Positions 24,797 through 35,248 of a stretch of DNA of 64,000 nucleotides are shown piece by piece (the first letter of the stretch is position 1; each line of letters opens with the position of its first letter). The position numbers and the translations under genes were made by a program. Under the pieces are notes generated by a model. It searched no databases. It worked only from the letters and a program-made list of their open reading frames with translations, and was not told the origin of the DNA. Source of the DNA: Rubripirellula amarantea (lineage in GTDB: Bacteria; Planctomycetota; Planctomycetia; Pirellulales; Pirellulaceae); NCBI RefSeq assembly GCF_007859865.1, contig NZ_SJPI01000001.1:806001-870000 (forward strand), read 5' to 3'.

Positions 24797-27739
24797 ATGG
24801 CTGGCAACACTGACCTCGCATCCTTCCTGCCAAAATTTGGCCTCGATAGCTTCCGTCCTGGGCAACGTGACGTCGTTGAAGCGGTTCACCATGGTTCGGA
24901 TGTCATGTGTGTGATGCCCACTGGGGGTGGAAAAAGCCTGTGCTATCAATTGCCTAGCCTGGCTCGCCAAGGAACTACGATTGTGGTTTCGCCATTGATC
25001 GCTTTGATGAAGGACCAAGTCGATTCATTGCAATCGCTCGGCATCCGAGCAAAGCTCATTAACAGTAGCCTTTCGGCGAGCGAACAAACCGAAGTGATGA
25101 ACGAGATGGCTGCGGGCCTACTCGATCTGGTCTACATCGCCCCCGAACGATTGCGCAACAGCCGCTTTTTAGAAGCCATCAGTTCCGCCAACGTCACGCT
25201 GTTGGCGGTTGATGAAGCGCACTGCGTCAGCGAATGGGGTCACGATTTTCGGCCTGACTATTCTCGCCTAGGAATCTTTCGCCAAAAGTATCTCGGCAAT
25301 GTGCAAACCATTGCCTTAACTGCGACCGCCACACCGTTCGTACGTGACGACATCGTATCGTTGCTGGGACTGCATGAGCCCAAGACGTTCGTAACCGGAT
25401 TCGCTCGAACCAATTTGCGATTCTCTGTTCATCATTCCAAGACCGATGGCGAAAAAGATTCACGACTGACGAGCTATCTGCAACAGCAAACCGGTTCGGG
25501 GATCATCTATGCGGCCACGCGTAAGCGTTGCGAAGAGCTTGCCGAATGGCTTCCCGAGAAAGTCGGACGTCCGATTGGCGTCTACCACGCTGGTTTAGAT
25601 CCCAACCAGCGACACAAAGTGCAAGAAGCGTTCATGAAGGGTAAGTTGTCCGCGATCGTGGCAACCAATGCGTTCGGTATGGGTATCGATAAGTCCGACA
25701 TCCGATACGTCGTTCACTACAACTTACCCGGCAGCCTAGAAGCGTATTACCAAGAAGCAGGGCGAGCCGGACGTGACGGCAAGAACAGCGATTGCGAATT
25801 GCTGTTTTCGTATCAAGATCGCTACATCCAAGAGTTCTTCATCGACAGCCGTTATCCGTCTCGGGAAACGGTAAAGAAAGTATACGAGTATTTGCTTTCT
25901 CTTGAAGAAGATCCTATCGAGATGACGCTTGAACAAGTCCGTCAAGGGTCGGGCGTTAAAGATGGCAGCGAAGCGGTGGGCACCGCGGAAACGCTGCTTG
26001 CGCGCGCCGGGGTGATTCGCCGAATGGAACCTTCCGGCGGTTACGCGATGGTGCGAATTGATTCGAACGCTCCAACGCTATTAGATTTCCTACCCAAGGA
26101 AGCGAAAGTACGACGCAAAGTGATGCTGGCCATCGAAAAGATTGTGGGTCGGCGACGCAATGAGGACGTTTACTTCAAACCCAATCGCTTAGCTGAACTT
26201 GCGGGCGTGGATCGAGACCCCTTGGCTCGCACACTTCGCGAGTTACGAAAGCTTCGGTCGTTCGATTATGTTCCGCCGTTTCGGGGCAGGGCGGTGCACT
26301 TCATTCATCGTGATCGGCCTTTCGATGAACTCGAAATTGACTTTGAAGAACTAGAACGCCGTAAGAAAGCCGAACTCGACAAGCTCGAATCGGTGATTGG
26401 ATTCGCCAATACACCTAATTGTCGTCAACGCTTGGTGCTTCAATATTTCGGTGAAGCCAACGCAACCAACTGTGGAACTTGCGATCGCTGCAGTCCTCTC
26501 GATGGTTCGGTGGGACGAGGTAGCGATGTTTCCGTTTCGAGCGAGATCAAAGGCGTCGACTCCGCAGCGCTCATCCGAGGCATCCGTGTCGTGCTTAGCG
26601 GTGTCACGCGAATGCACGGCCGGTTCGGCAAGAATCTTGTCGCTCAAATGTTGTGCGGGTCGAAAAACAAGAAGCTCCAACAATTGCGTCTGAATCGGCT
26701 GAGTACCTATGGATTGCTTTCGTCGCTCAAGCAATCGCAAGTGGTTGACGTGATGGATGTGCTGATCGCCGCGGGCATGTTGGAACAAAAAGAGGTCAGC
26801 GAGCGTCGTCCCACCCTTCATATCACTGACGCTGGCCGCGAAGTGATGCTTGGAAAAGTGGATGTTCCAGCGACCATTCAGATGTCGTTTCCTTTAGCGA
26901 AACTGCTGGCCAATTCCGTTGCCAAGTTGGAAACCGGCGACATCCAAACCGAATCAGCAGGAACCGACAACGAAAGTTCCTGCGAGGGAAGTCCAAACGC
27001 CGAAGATGAAACGACCAAGGAATTGCTGGAAACAATCAAACGCTGGCGAAGGAAACAATCGGCGGCTTTGGGAATCCCAGCATTCCGTATTCTGACCAAT
27101 GCGACGCTCGAACGTCTTTCCGAAGTCCGTCCGATGTCGACGTCGGAACTTGAGGTCATTTCCGGCATCGGCCCCGCGACGATGGAGCAGTTTGGGTACG
27201 ACATCGTCGAACTGATCACCGGCTTCATGCGGTCCCGTGACGAAGTTGCCGAATTGCCGTCTTCTGAACTAATCCCAGAGCCTGAAGTTTCAGAGCTTGA
27301 AATCCCAGAACCTGAGATTTTAGAACCTGAGCTAGTCTCAGGTTCCGAGCTAATTCAAGAACCAGAGCTGAATTTGGAACCGGAATCTGAGCTGGCGCTT
27401 GCTACCCAAGACCCGTCGGCATTGGAAAACGAGCCTTGTTCGGAAACGGAAGCACCTTCTGCGGTTCACACGGACCAACCCAGTGACGTGACCGCCCGAG
27501 CCGCCGGCACGCTTAGTTCAGAGGCCTCAGCCGACGCTTACTGGACTTGGCGGCTGTTTCGCGATGGTTACAGTGAAACGCAAATTGCAGCGATTCGACG
27601 GTGCGGCGTAGAGTCGCTGCTAGAAGACTTGATCTGGGCAGCAAATAACGGCCAATCGGTCTCGCTGGAATGGATTAGCGACGAGCCGGCTCGACAACGA
27701 TTATCGGCCGCGTTGACCACATCGACCAGTGTCGGTTAG
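24797..27739 (+). CDS. recQ: ATP-dependent DNA helicase RecQ with C-terminal extension
   Basis: A 980-aa 3'-5' DNA helicase for recombination and repair. Motif I TGGGKS is at 42-47, DEAH at 139-142 and the RecQ aromatic-loop region EWGHDFRPDYSRL follows. Motif VI reads QEAGRAGRDGKNSDC. A zinc-binding RQC region has CRQRLVLQYFGEA then NCGTCDRC near 540-565. A winged helix and an HRDC domain (about 735-805) follow. An acidic Pro/Glu/Leu repeat linker (about 815-870) leads to a C-terminal helix-turn-helix-like domain (about 915-970, WRLFRDGYSETQIAAIRRCG). Typical RecQ is about 600-720 aa, so this is a long form. Confidence 0.95.
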   Translation: MAGNTDLASFLPKFGLDSFRPGQRDVVEAVHHGSDVMCVMPTGGGKSLCYQLPSLARQGTTIVVSPLIALMKDQVDSLQSLGIRAKLINSSLSASEQTEVMNEMAAGLLDLVYIAPERLRNSRFLEAISSANVTLLAVDEAHCVSEWGHDFRPDYSRLGIFRQKYLGNVQTIALTATATPFVRDDIVSLLGLHEPKTFVTGFARTNLRFSVHHSKTDGEKDSRLTSYLQQQTGSGIIYAATRKRCEELAEWLPEKVGRPIGVYHAGLDPNQRHKVQEAFMKGKLSAIVATNAFGMGIDKSDIRYVVHYNLPGSLEAYYQEAGRAGRDGKNSDCELLFSYQDRYIQEFFIDSRYPSRETVKKVYEYLLSLEEDPIEMTLEQVRQGSGVKDGSEAVGTAETLLARAGVIRRMEPSGGYAMVRIDSNAPTLLDFLPKEAKVRRKVMLAIEKIVGRRRNEDVYFKPNRLAELAGVDRDPLARTLRELRKLRSFDYVPPFRGRAVHFIHRDRPFDELEIDFEELERRKKAELDKLESVIGFANTPNCRQRLVLQYFGEANATNCGTCDRCSPLDGSVGRGSDVSVSSEIKGVDSAALIRGIRVVLSGVTRMHGRFGKNLVAQMLCGSKNKKLQQLRLNRLSTYGLLSSLKQSQVVDVMDVLIAAGMLEQKEVSERRPTLHITDAGREVMLGKVDVPATIQMSFPLAKLLANSVAKLETGDIQTESAGTDNESSCEGSPNAEDETTKELLETIKRWRRKQSAALGIPAFRILTNATLERLSEVRPMSTSELEVISGIGPATMEQFGYDIVELITGFMRSRDEVAELPSSELIPEPEVSELEIPEPEILEPELVSGSELIQEPELNLEPESELALATQDPSALENEPCSETEAPSAVHTDQPSDVTARAAGTLSSEASADAYWTWRLFRDGYSETQIAAIRRCGVESLLEDLIWAANNGQSVSLEWISDEPARQRLSAALTTSTSVG

Positions 27740-27847
27740 TCACTTAGCTTGCCAAGCACTACAATTACGTGGCCGGCGGTCTTTGGAAGACCTGATTTGC
27801 CGACGCTCTCGAAAAACTTGACGGAAAATAAGGCTGAAAATCAGCTC

Positions 27848-29884
27848 ATGGATAATCAGAACAACGAAAAAACACCTCCAGGCCAAGAAGCTCAGCCCGC
27901 TCGACGCGGCAATAACTCGCTGCTGATCGCTTTGATCTTGGCTGCGCTGGTCATGATGCTTTTCTACAGCCGCACGGATGATCGCTCGGTCGTTTCAGCC
28001 AGTTTCTTCCTCGAACAGCTCGAAAAAGAAAATATCGAGCGAGTTCGAATCGACGAGGATCGGGTAATTGGTGAATTTAAGATTCGGCCCGATATTCCGG
28101 CATCCGCGAAGGCCGAAACGGCATTGGCCACCGGCAGCGATGGCGACGAACAGAAGTACCTGAAGGAATTCGCATTCAGTCGCCCTACGGATGCTGGGTG
28201 GGTGGTGAAGCTGGAAGAGCGACTTGAAAACTCCAAATCCAAGATCGACTACGGCTATGCGCCTCGTGACAACACCGCTCAGTTGCTTTACTTCTTGGCG
28301 ATGGTCGGGTTGCCTTTGGCGGTGTTGCTGTTCTTCTTCATGATGCTGCGGCGAACCCGTAGCGACATCATGGGCGGTGGATTCCTGTCTGGATTCAGCA
28401 AAAGTCCTGCCAAGCGGTTCGAAGCGAGCGAGAAAATGATCTCGTTTGACGATGTTGCGGGACTCGAGGGGGTTAAAGCCGACCTTCAAGAGATCGTTGA
28501 TTTCTTAAAGACACCCGAGAAGTTTCAAAAGTTGGGTGGGCGGGTTCCCAAGGGTGTGCTGCTCAATGGGCCTCCCGGAACAGGGAAAACGTTGCTCGCT
28601 CGCGCCGTCGCTGGTGAAGCTGGCGTGCCGTTCTTTTCAGTCAACGGTAGTGAGTTCATTCAAATGTTTGTCGGCGTCGGTGCTAGCCGAGTGCGTGACC
28701 TCTTCAAAACAGCCAAAGAAAACAGCCCGGCGATCATTTTCATTGACGAAATTGACGCAGTGGGCCGTCAACGAGGCGCCGGCCTGGGTGGTGGACACGA
28801 CGAGCGAGAACAAACGCTCAACCAGATCCTTGGCGAAATGGACGGCTTTACCGGAAGCCAAGCTGTCATTGTGGTAGCGGCCACGAACCGCCCCGATGTG
28901 CTTGACCCCGCTCTGCTTCGCCCCGGACGTTTTGACCGACACATCACAGTCGGTCGCCCCACGATGAAGGGCCGCGAGGCGATCTTCAAGGTGCACGTTC
29001 GCGACGTTCCGTTGGCCGATGACGTCGACCTTCGACGCCTCGCCGCCGGCACGGTCGGCTTAACCGGTGCCGATATTCGCAACATGGTGAATGAGGCTGC
29101 GTTGTGGGCAGCCCGCAACGACAAGAAGATCGTCGACATGAGCGACTTTGACTACGCTCGCGATAAGATCCTAATGGGTGCCAAACGCGAGGAAGTCCTT
29201 CAAGAAAGCGAAAAGGAAAAGACCGCTTACCACGAAGCGGGACACACGTTGACCGCTTGGCACCTTGATGGTGCTCACATCGTTCATAAAGTCACGATCA
29301 TTCCTCGCGGTCGCGCTTTAGGTGTCACTCAGTATGTCCCCAACGAAGATCGTCTGAGTGTTTCCAAACGAGAGCTTGAACATCAGTTGATCGTGCTACT
29401 CGGGGGCCGAGCTGCCGAGAAGATTATCTACAGCGAAACATGCGTCGGTGCCGAGAACGACCTCGAACGGGCAACCAGCATTGCTCGTCGGATGGTCACT
29501 CATTGGGGAATGAGCCCTAAGATCGGTCCGGTAAGTTACAAGACCAGCGATGAAGACCCGTTCCTCGGACGCGAAATTCATCAGTCACGTCAATTCAGCG
29601 AGCACACGCAAGAACTGGTTGATGAAGAGGTTGCCCGATTGTTGATGGAGGCCGACCAAAAGGCCGAGCAACTACTTCGCGAACATCGTAGCGAACTCGA
29701 AAAGATTACTCGCGCTCTGTTGGAACATGAAGAACTTGGCGAAGCCGAACTGACTGACCTGATTGGTGAGTCGATCCAGGTTCGAATGCGAAAGAATGAT
29801 GTTCCCGGCAAGATCGTGGCACCCGAAAGTGCTGCCGAACACCGTCCAGGACCTGTCATCAATCAAGATCAACCTTCGACTTAG
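27848..29884 (+). CDS. ftsH: ATP-dependent zinc metalloprotease FtsH
   Basis: A 678-aa protein from the ATG at 27848 (the frame is open back to TTG 27749, but the N-terminus is better here). A first membrane helix lies at about 24-40, an outer domain to about 140 and a second helix at 145-167. The AAA module has GPPGTGKT at 241-248, IIFIDEID at 296-303 and the second region of homology with [20 protein letters not shown]. The protease site is HEAGH at 462-466. It degrades membrane and short-lived cytoplasmic proteins. It lies 108 nt after recQ and 20 nt before rsgA. Confidence 0.96.
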   Translation: MDNQNNEKTPPGQEAQPARRGNNSLLIALILAALVMMLFYSRTDDRSVVSASFFLEQLEKENIERVRIDEDRVIGEFKIRPDIPASAKAETALATGSDGDEQKYLKEFAFSRPTDAGWVVKLEERLENSKSKIDYGYAPRDNTAQLLYFLAMVGLPLAVLLFFFMMLRRTRSDIMGGGFLSGFSKSPAKRFEASEKMISFDDVAGLEGVKADLQEIVDFLKTPEKFQKLGGRVPKGVLLNGPPGTGKTLLARAVAGEAGVPFFSVNGSEFIQMFVGVGASRVRDLFKTAKENSPAIIFIDEIDAVGRQRGAGLGGGHDEREQTLNQILGEMDGFTGSQAVIVVAATNRPDVLDPALLRPGRFDRHITVGRPTMKGREAIFKVHVRDVPLADDVDLRRLAAGTVGLTGADIRNMVNEAALWAARNDKKIVDMSDFDYARDKILMGAKREEVLQESEKEKTAYHEAGHTLTAWHLDGAHIVHKVTIIPRGRALGVTQYVPNEDRLSVSKRELEHQLIVLLGGRAAEKIIYSETCVGAENDLERATSIARRMVTHWGMSPKIGPVSYKTSDEDPFLGREIHQSRQFSEHTQELVDEEVARLLMEADQKAEQLLREHRSELEKITRALLEHEELGEAELTDLIGESIQVRMRKNDVPGKIVAPESAAEHRPGPVINQDQPST

Positions 29885-29904
29885 TCCAGCGGCAACAGTC
29901 CAGC

Positions 29905-31032
29905 ATGAGTAAGAAAAAGCGGCCCAAGCAACGAGCGGAGTTTCGCAAGAACTACCAGGGCCGCGTTCGAACTGGCGATTTGACTCGTGACTTTCATGAT
30001 GGCAAGTCAGATCAATTGGCCGATGTTCGAAAAAGTGAACGCGTCAGCGGCAAGGGTGAGCTGACGCGTAAACGAACGGTCGCCGAGGACGAGTCCGTCA
30101 ACGCTGGTGCCGGTAACGAAAACTTGCTTTACGGACGGGTGATCAGCGTACACGGACTCAAGTGTCGTGTACTCGATGACCAAGGCAACGCATTCGAATG
30201 CGCAATCCGGCAAGTCTTGAAATCAATGAGTATCGACGGACGAACCGCCGTGGTTGCTGGCGATCGCGTACGCTTTCGAGCCGAGTCGTCGATCGATGGC
30301 ATGATTGAACAAGTCGAACCGCGACACGGCATCATCAGCCGAACTAGCCGAGGTCAGCAACACATCCTCGTCGCTAACGTCGACTACCTGTTGATCATTG
30401 CCAGCGCCGCAAGCCCCGAGATTAAACCGGTACTCATAGACCGCTTCTTGCTTACGGCTGCGCAGTGCAATGTTCAACCCATTCTGGTCGTGAACAAAGT
30501 AGACCTGATAGAGCCAGTGTTGTTGCAACAACTCATTGGCGTTTACGCGTCGCTGGGAACGCGCGTTCTAATGACATCGGCCGAAACCGGCGTGGGCGTT
30601 GATTACCTACGCCATCTGCTTGCCGGAAAGCAAACCGTCCTAGCGGGGCAGAGCGGGGTAGGGAAGAGCAGCCTGCTAAATGAAGTCCAACCGGGCTTAG
30701 GTTTAGCAGTGGGTAGAGTTAGCGATGACAATGACAAAGGACGCCACACCACAACTGCATCACGACTGATTCCCCTGGACGCGGGTGGTGCGGTCTTTGA
30801 CACACCCGGGATCAGGCAGTTTAAGCTGTGGGACATTTCGGCCAGCGAAGTTGCCGGATTGATGCCCGATCTTCGTCCCTATGTTAGTGCTTGTCGGTAT
30901 CCCGATTGCCTGCACCTAAGCGAAGATGATTGCGCCGTAAAAAACGCCGTCGCCGACGGTCGAGTCGATGCGCGTCGATACGACGCTTATTGCCACCTGC
31001 TCGAAAACGACCTGCTGCTCGATTCCATTTAA
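29905..31032 (+). CDS. rsgA: Ribosome small subunit-dependent GTPase RsgA
   Basis: A 375-aa circularly permuted GTPase that helps mature the 30S subunit. An OB-fold lies at about 75-140. The permuted GTPase motifs are NKVD at 197-200 (G4), GQSGVGKSS at 248-256 (G1), [10 protein letters not shown] (G2) and DTPGIRQF (G3). The C-terminal zinc knuckle is [16 protein letters not shown]. The first 70 residues are an unusual basic then acidic extension ([11 protein letters not shown] and onward), likely for rRNA contact. The short spacing to ftsH suggests one transcript. It converges with the acidic YbjN-like gene. Confidence 0.95.
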   Translation: MSKKKRPKQRAEFRKNYQGRVRTGDLTRDFHDGKSDQLADVRKSERVSGKGELTRKRTVAEDESVNAGAGNENLLYGRVISVHGLKCRVLDDQGNAFECAIRQVLKSMSIDGRTAVVAGDRVRFRAESSIDGMIEQVEPRHGIISRTSRGQQHILVANVDYLLIIASAASPEIKPVLIDRFLLTAAQCNVQPILVVNKVDLIEPVLLQQLIGVYASLGTRVLMTSAETGVGVDYLRHLLAGKQTVLAGQSGVGKSSLLNEVQPGLGLAVGRVSDDNDKGRHTTTASRLIPLDAGGAVFDTPGIRQFKLWDISASEVAGLMPDLRPYVSACRYPDCLHLSEDDCAVKNAVADGRVDARRYDAYCHLLENDLLLDSI

Positions 31033-31069
31033 ACTCAAGTGCCAAGCCATCTCTGATGCCTGCTCAATG

Positions 31070-31639
31070 CTACATCGGGGCATCGTCGTCGAACGAAAAG
31101 TCGTCGTCGTCATACTTGTCAGCGTGTTCGTTGTCGTCGTCGCTTCCAAGACCGACTTCCCCCGTGTCCCCTTCAATCAACTTTCGCATTAATTCGTCAA
31201 TCGGATCATGGCGGATGGCAAGCGAGTCGTTGTGAGCGAGTTTGCGAAGATGAGGTCCAAACGAATTGGATTCGTTGACAACAACACTTAGCATTCGTTT
31301 GATCTGAGTATTGCTGATTTCGCCGTCTTCAATCGGCAATGCAGCCTCCACGACAACCTCGTCGGCACCGCTCAGTCGCCCAATGACCATTTGGTCGTTT
31401 CGATGTGCCATGGCTTCCCAAACACGACAACGCCCTGCGTGATCAAATTCGTCGAGGTGGACAAGCGGCTGGCTGCGGATAAGCAAGCACTCGCCATCTT
31501 CAAGCAGCCGAACATTGACTCCGGTTTTATTGCCAAACATCAAAAACCAAGATCCATGCTCAGCGTCTTCGCCCGCGCGAAAATAACGCAGTTCTTCTTC
31601 CTCAAAAAAAGCTTCGATTCGAAATTGGTTTACCGCCAC
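31070..31639 (-). CDS. Acidic protein, possible YbjN-like fold
   Basis: A 189-aa protein starting at GTG 31639, supported by AGGAG 6 nt upstream (complement of 31646-31650). Residues 1-110 alternate strands and helices, with CRVWEAMAHRNDQMVIGRLS and VVVEAALPIEDGEISNTQI, which recall the YbjN/type III chaperone-like fold. The last 30 residues are strongly acidic (Asp-rich). I do not recognise a named family with confidence. It is cytoplasmic, with no signal or membrane segment. Confidence 0.6.
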   Translation of the reverse strand: MAVNQFRIEAFFEEEELRYFRAGEDAEHGSWFLMFGNKTGVNVRLLEDGECLLIRSQPLVHLDEFDHAGRCRVWEAMAHRNDQMVIGRLSGADEVVVEAALPIEDGEISNTQIKRMLSVVVNESNSFGPHLRKLAHNDSLAIRHDPIDELMRKLIEGDTGEVGLGSDDDNEHADKYDDDDFSFDDDAPM

Positions 31640-31885
31640 GTCGTGCTCCTAAAATTTGAGTTCGTATCAACTCAGCCAACCTGATTGTCGCGGCTAGAGC
31701 CGAAAAGTCAAAATTTCAGTCTCTTCCTATACCCCAGAGAGAGGATTTAGCGGCCAAATCCGTGCCCAAAAGACTCTTTAGGAAAATTGACAACCAATGA
31801 AGCGGCAAGGTTCGGCAAGGTTCAGGGCGAATTCACGATGAGGCAGTCGCTGCGCTCACTTTTTGGACTCCTCGCGATGGACAGC

Positions 31886-33583
31886 CTACGCGATGATCTC
31901 ACGACGGTTCTTTACGTAGTCCCACAACACGAACCGGTCCAAGTCACGCCCACTGGTGAAAAACACACGTCCCTTGGTCGTCTGAGCCAAGCGTTGAGCG
32001 AAACGAACATCCTCTTCGCTTTGTGACCAACTGGGAATCAAAAAAATGTTGATCGTGATGTCCTCTTTCTTACACATCATTGCTTCCCGCATCGTTGCTT
32101 GCTCGGTCCGCGGATCCGGCGGGTAGAGCATGAATAGTTTTTCCTCTTCGAAATGGGCGGTGGGCAGGCCATCGGTGATCAGCACGATCTGCCGATTTGG
32201 CGTATCACACGTCGCCAAGTTGCGACGCGCAAGTTGCAAGGAGTGTTGAATATTGGTGAAGTGAGGGTGAATCTGGGCCTCACTGATGTTGGGATCGCTC
32301 ATGTCCGCGTACAACTGCACCCACGGATCATGGATGGTGACCGGCTTGGGCATCATCTCTATGATCTCGCCCGGAGTTCGCAATTTCGCAAAGGTATACA
32401 TCTCGATGAATCGCAAGAAATCACCTGGGTATTCGCTTTGAATCAATCCCTGCAAGGCGAGAGCCATCCGCTTGACGTTGATGTATTGACCGTCATACCG
32501 CATCGAACCGCTCATATCCATGATGACGGCGGTAGCACATTTGGGATGGTTGCGAGTCTTATGAACTTCGATATCGTCGCTACGCAATCGAATCGGACGC
32601 TCGTCACCTTGCCGCAATAACGCATTGATTATCGTTTGCGGCAAATCAATGTTGGCGACACTATCGCCAAATTCATACGACTTGGTTTGCTGTAGCTCGA
32701 CGGCTCCTTCACCAACAACGTCACCTTCGTGGCGGCCAGTACGCGAAGGGGCTAGTTCACTGAAAATCCGTTGGAGCAAACGTCCTTGAAAGATTTTGTA
32801 GGCCTGAGGGGTCAACCGAAAACCTTTCCCATCAGGATTTTTTTCCAATCCCTGACGTTCGGCCTGCTCCCGCATCAAGTTTTCGACTTGGCGACGCATC
32901 TCTTCGAGCTGCTCCATATCGCCAGGCTGAGCAAACTCAGACAGTAGATCCATGTCGATGATCCCGATCTGAGCGTTCTTGGCCGCTTCTTCGAGCTGTT
33001 TGAGCAACTCGTCGATCTTCTCCAGTTCATCTTTGACTTCAAGTGCCTTGGGAACACTCATCGACTCGTTGCCAGTGAACGTGTACTTCGTCGCCAATTC
33101 CTCGATGTTGTGCTTATCGCTCATACGTGCCGCAACTTGCATCAGCCCGCGAGCAAGTTCGCCGTTGTCATCGTCGGTGCGGTACCAAAGCTGTTCGATC
33201 ATGTACGGCTGTTCGTACGTGACGGCTTGATGGAACGCTTTTTCCATCTTCTTGGGCACGTTCAGGTTTTTCGCAGTGTTTCGAAACGCCTTGCGGGCTT
33301 TCTTTTCAACCGCTTTTGTTTCGTAGGTCTCAAGGATCTTGCGTTTGCGTTCTTCAAGCATGGCACGAAGCATGTCCAAGCTCGGACCTAGTCCCGCAAT
33401 CTGGCTCGGATCCAACTTAACGGCCCGTGCGAGTTCTTCTTCGGTAAGTTCTTTGTAGTTGCCGTACATCATCGCTTGCTCAAACGCCGGTGAGACCAAA
33501 TCCGGTGGCGGTTGATTGGGCGGTGGGAACTGAACCGGATCGTACTTTTGATAGGCGTGAATCACGCCGCCGGGACGGTACAT
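31886..33583 (-). CDS. VWA-domain protein, partner of the adjacent AAA ATPase
   Basis: A 565-aa protein from the ATG at 33583 (the frame opens to TTG 33637). The N-terminal 300 residues are helical and charged. The C-terminal von Willebrand A domain carries a MIDAS motif DMSGSM near 375-380, then ITDGLP near 480. It ends with a region that reads RVFFTSGRDLDRFVLWDYV. AAA/VWA pairs of the MoxR or Mg-chelatase type work as ATP-driven remodelling or metal-insertion machines, with VWA binding the substrate. The AAA gene lies directly upstream on the same strand, about 85 nt away. Confidence 0.85.
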   Translation of the reverse strand: MYRPGGVIHAYQKYDPVQFPPPNQPPPDLVSPAFEQAMMYGNYKELTEEELARAVKLDPSQIAGLGPSLDMLRAMLEERKRKILETYETKAVEKKARKAFRNTAKNLNVPKKMEKAFHQAVTYEQPYMIEQLWYRTDDDNGELARGLMQVAARMSDKHNIEELATKYTFTGNESMSVPKALEVKDELEKIDELLKQLEEAAKNAQIGIIDMDLLSEFAQPGDMEQLEEMRRQVENLMREQAERQGLEKNPDGKGFRLTPQAYKIFQGRLLQRIFSELAPSRTGRHEGDVVGEGAVELQQTKSYEFGDSVANIDLPQTIINALLRQGDERPIRLRSDDIEVHKTRNHPKCATAVIMDMSGSMRYDGQYINVKRMALALQGLIQSEYPGDFLRFIEMYTFAKLRTPGEIIEMMPKPVTIHDPWVQLYADMSDPNISEAQIHPHFTNIQHSLQLARRNLATCDTPNRQIVLITDGLPTAHFEEEKLFMLYPPDPRTEQATMREAMMCKKEDITINIFLIPSWSQSEEDVRFAQRLAQTTKGRVFFTSGRDLDRFVLWDYVKNRREIIA

Positions 33584-33667
33584 GCGGGAAGTCTGACGTT
33601 TGGAAGGTGAAGGGTGAAAGCTCGCCGCGGGAGCCAATTGGGATTATGACTCGTCGCGTAGAACGAT

Positions 33668-35092
33668 CTAAATTTCGTACTGAATCTTTCCGTGCCGCTG
33701 ACTACGGCTAATTTTGTCCAAGGCGTAGAGTCCGGCTAATACAAACTCAACACAACTTGCACGAACGGCTTCATTGTCGGAAGAATTCACTTCGAATGCC
33801 TTGTCCCACGCTGGCGGGACACTCTGCAACCGCTCTGCGTAATCACTGCTGGGAAGCATATCACCCACTTCGATCCGAACGCCGCTGCGGAAGATCTCAG
33901 CGATCTCGGCAAGCCCGTGTTCTTCGATGTACTCGGCAAAAACAACTTGAATCGCTTGCGCAATGGTAGCATCAAGCACTTGTTTTTCACCCATTTGATG
34001 AGTGCCCATCAAATCGAGTTCCAACTTGCCCAACGATGACGAATACAAATGCCCAAAATCGCTGATTCGAGGCACAGCCGGCTTTTCATTGTGAATGATG
34101 CCGCGCTGCCGTGCCGACGCTACCAACGTTCGGAAGTTCGCTAGTGAGAAACGAGCAGATACACCCGAGGCCTGATCGACATACTTGCTAAGTCGGGCTT
34201 GGTTTGTAATTTCCTCGACGAGTTGGTACATGAAATAGGGAACCTGAACGGGATACTCGCCCTCAAGTTCACGCCCCACCTCTTGCTGCAGAATCGCAAT
34301 TCCCTGATCACGCTCGCTGGGATAGTGCGTTTGAATGATCGTACCGATGCGATCCTTCAACTGGGGAATCACCTTGCCACTACGGTTGTACGTCGAAGGA
34401 TTCGCAGAGAACAGAATCATCACATCCAAGTTGAATTGGATTGGATAGCCACGAATCTGCACATCTCGTTCTTCGAGAATGTTGAACAAACCAACCTGCA
34501 CAAGTTCATCTAGTTCGGGCAGCTCATTCATTGCGAAGATGCCACGGTGAAGCCGAGGAATCAGGCCGAACGACAAAGCTTCCTCGGCGCTCATGCTGAC
34601 GCCGCCGGTCAGCTTTGCTGGGTCGATCTCGCCAATGATATCAGCAAACTTTGTTCCAGGGCTCAATCGTTCGGCATAGCGTTGATCACGATGCCACCAT
34701 GCGATCTGGATATCTTCGGGATCGTGCTCGGCAACGAGCCGTTTGCCCAATGCCGAAATCGGGTTGGTTGGGTCTTCGTGAACGGGCAGATCTGGATGCT
34801 TGATGTACGGGATCCATTCATCCAAAAACCGCGTCAACATTCGCATGATGCGACTCTTCGCTTGTCCCTTTTCACCCAGGAACAACATGTCGTGTCCTGC
34901 CAGCAACGCGAGATTAATCTCGGGAATTACCGTGTCGTCGTAGCCTACGATTCCGGGAAAAAGTTCTGTACCTGCAGCGAGCATTCGCGTGAAGTTATCA
35001 CGAATCTCGTCTTTGACCGATTTGGATTTCCAACCACTGTCGAGCAAACTTTGCAGCGTGGTCGGTTGGGGAGGTGCCAAAAGAGCATTCAT
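33668..35092 (-). CDS. MoxR/Mg-chelatase-like AAA ATPase
   Basis: A 474-aa protein from the ATG at 35092 (the frame opens to GTG 35182). The P-loop reads [13 protein letters not shown], with Ala where most P-loops have Gly. The Walker B region reads [13 protein letters not shown], with Asn before the Glu. The sensor region is [14 protein letters not shown], followed by [16 protein letters not shown]. The whole resembles the BchI/MoxR clade with a VWA partner (next gene). The likely role is ATP-driven activation or metal loading of an unknown target. The altered motifs may be clade-specific rather than damage. Confidence 0.87.
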   Translation of the reverse strand: MNALLAPPQPTTLQSLLDSGWKSKSVKDEIRDNFTRMLAAGTELFPGIVGYDDTVIPEINLALLAGHDMLFLGEKGQAKSRIMRMLTRFLDEWIPYIKHPDLPVHEDPTNPISALGKRLVAEHDPEDIQIAWWHRDQRYAERLSPGTKFADIIGEIDPAKLTGGVSMSAEEALSFGLIPRLHRGIFAMNELPELDELVQVGLFNILEERDVQIRGYPIQFNLDVMILFSANPSTYNRSGKVIPQLKDRIGTIIQTHYPSERDQGIAILQQEVGRELEGEYPVQVPYFMYQLVEEITNQARLSKYVDQASGVSARFSLANFRTLVASARQRGIIHNEKPAVPRISDFGHLYSSSLGKLELDLMGTHQMGEKQVLDATIAQAIQVVFAEYIEEHGLAEIAEIFRSGVRIEVGDMLPSSDYAERLQSVPPAWDKAFEVNSSDNEAVRASCVEFVLAGLYALDKISRSQRHGKIQYEI

Positions 35093-35248
35093 TCGAGCTG
35101 ACCTGAAAGTGTCCAAGACTGGTAATACGGCGATCGTTTGCGACTGCCGAATTGTAGGTGCTTGAACAGCGACTCGAGACACGAAGTCAAAAGTTTATCG
35201 ACCACTTTTGCATGCACGAACTGAGCCAACCGAGTCCGATCGGACTAT

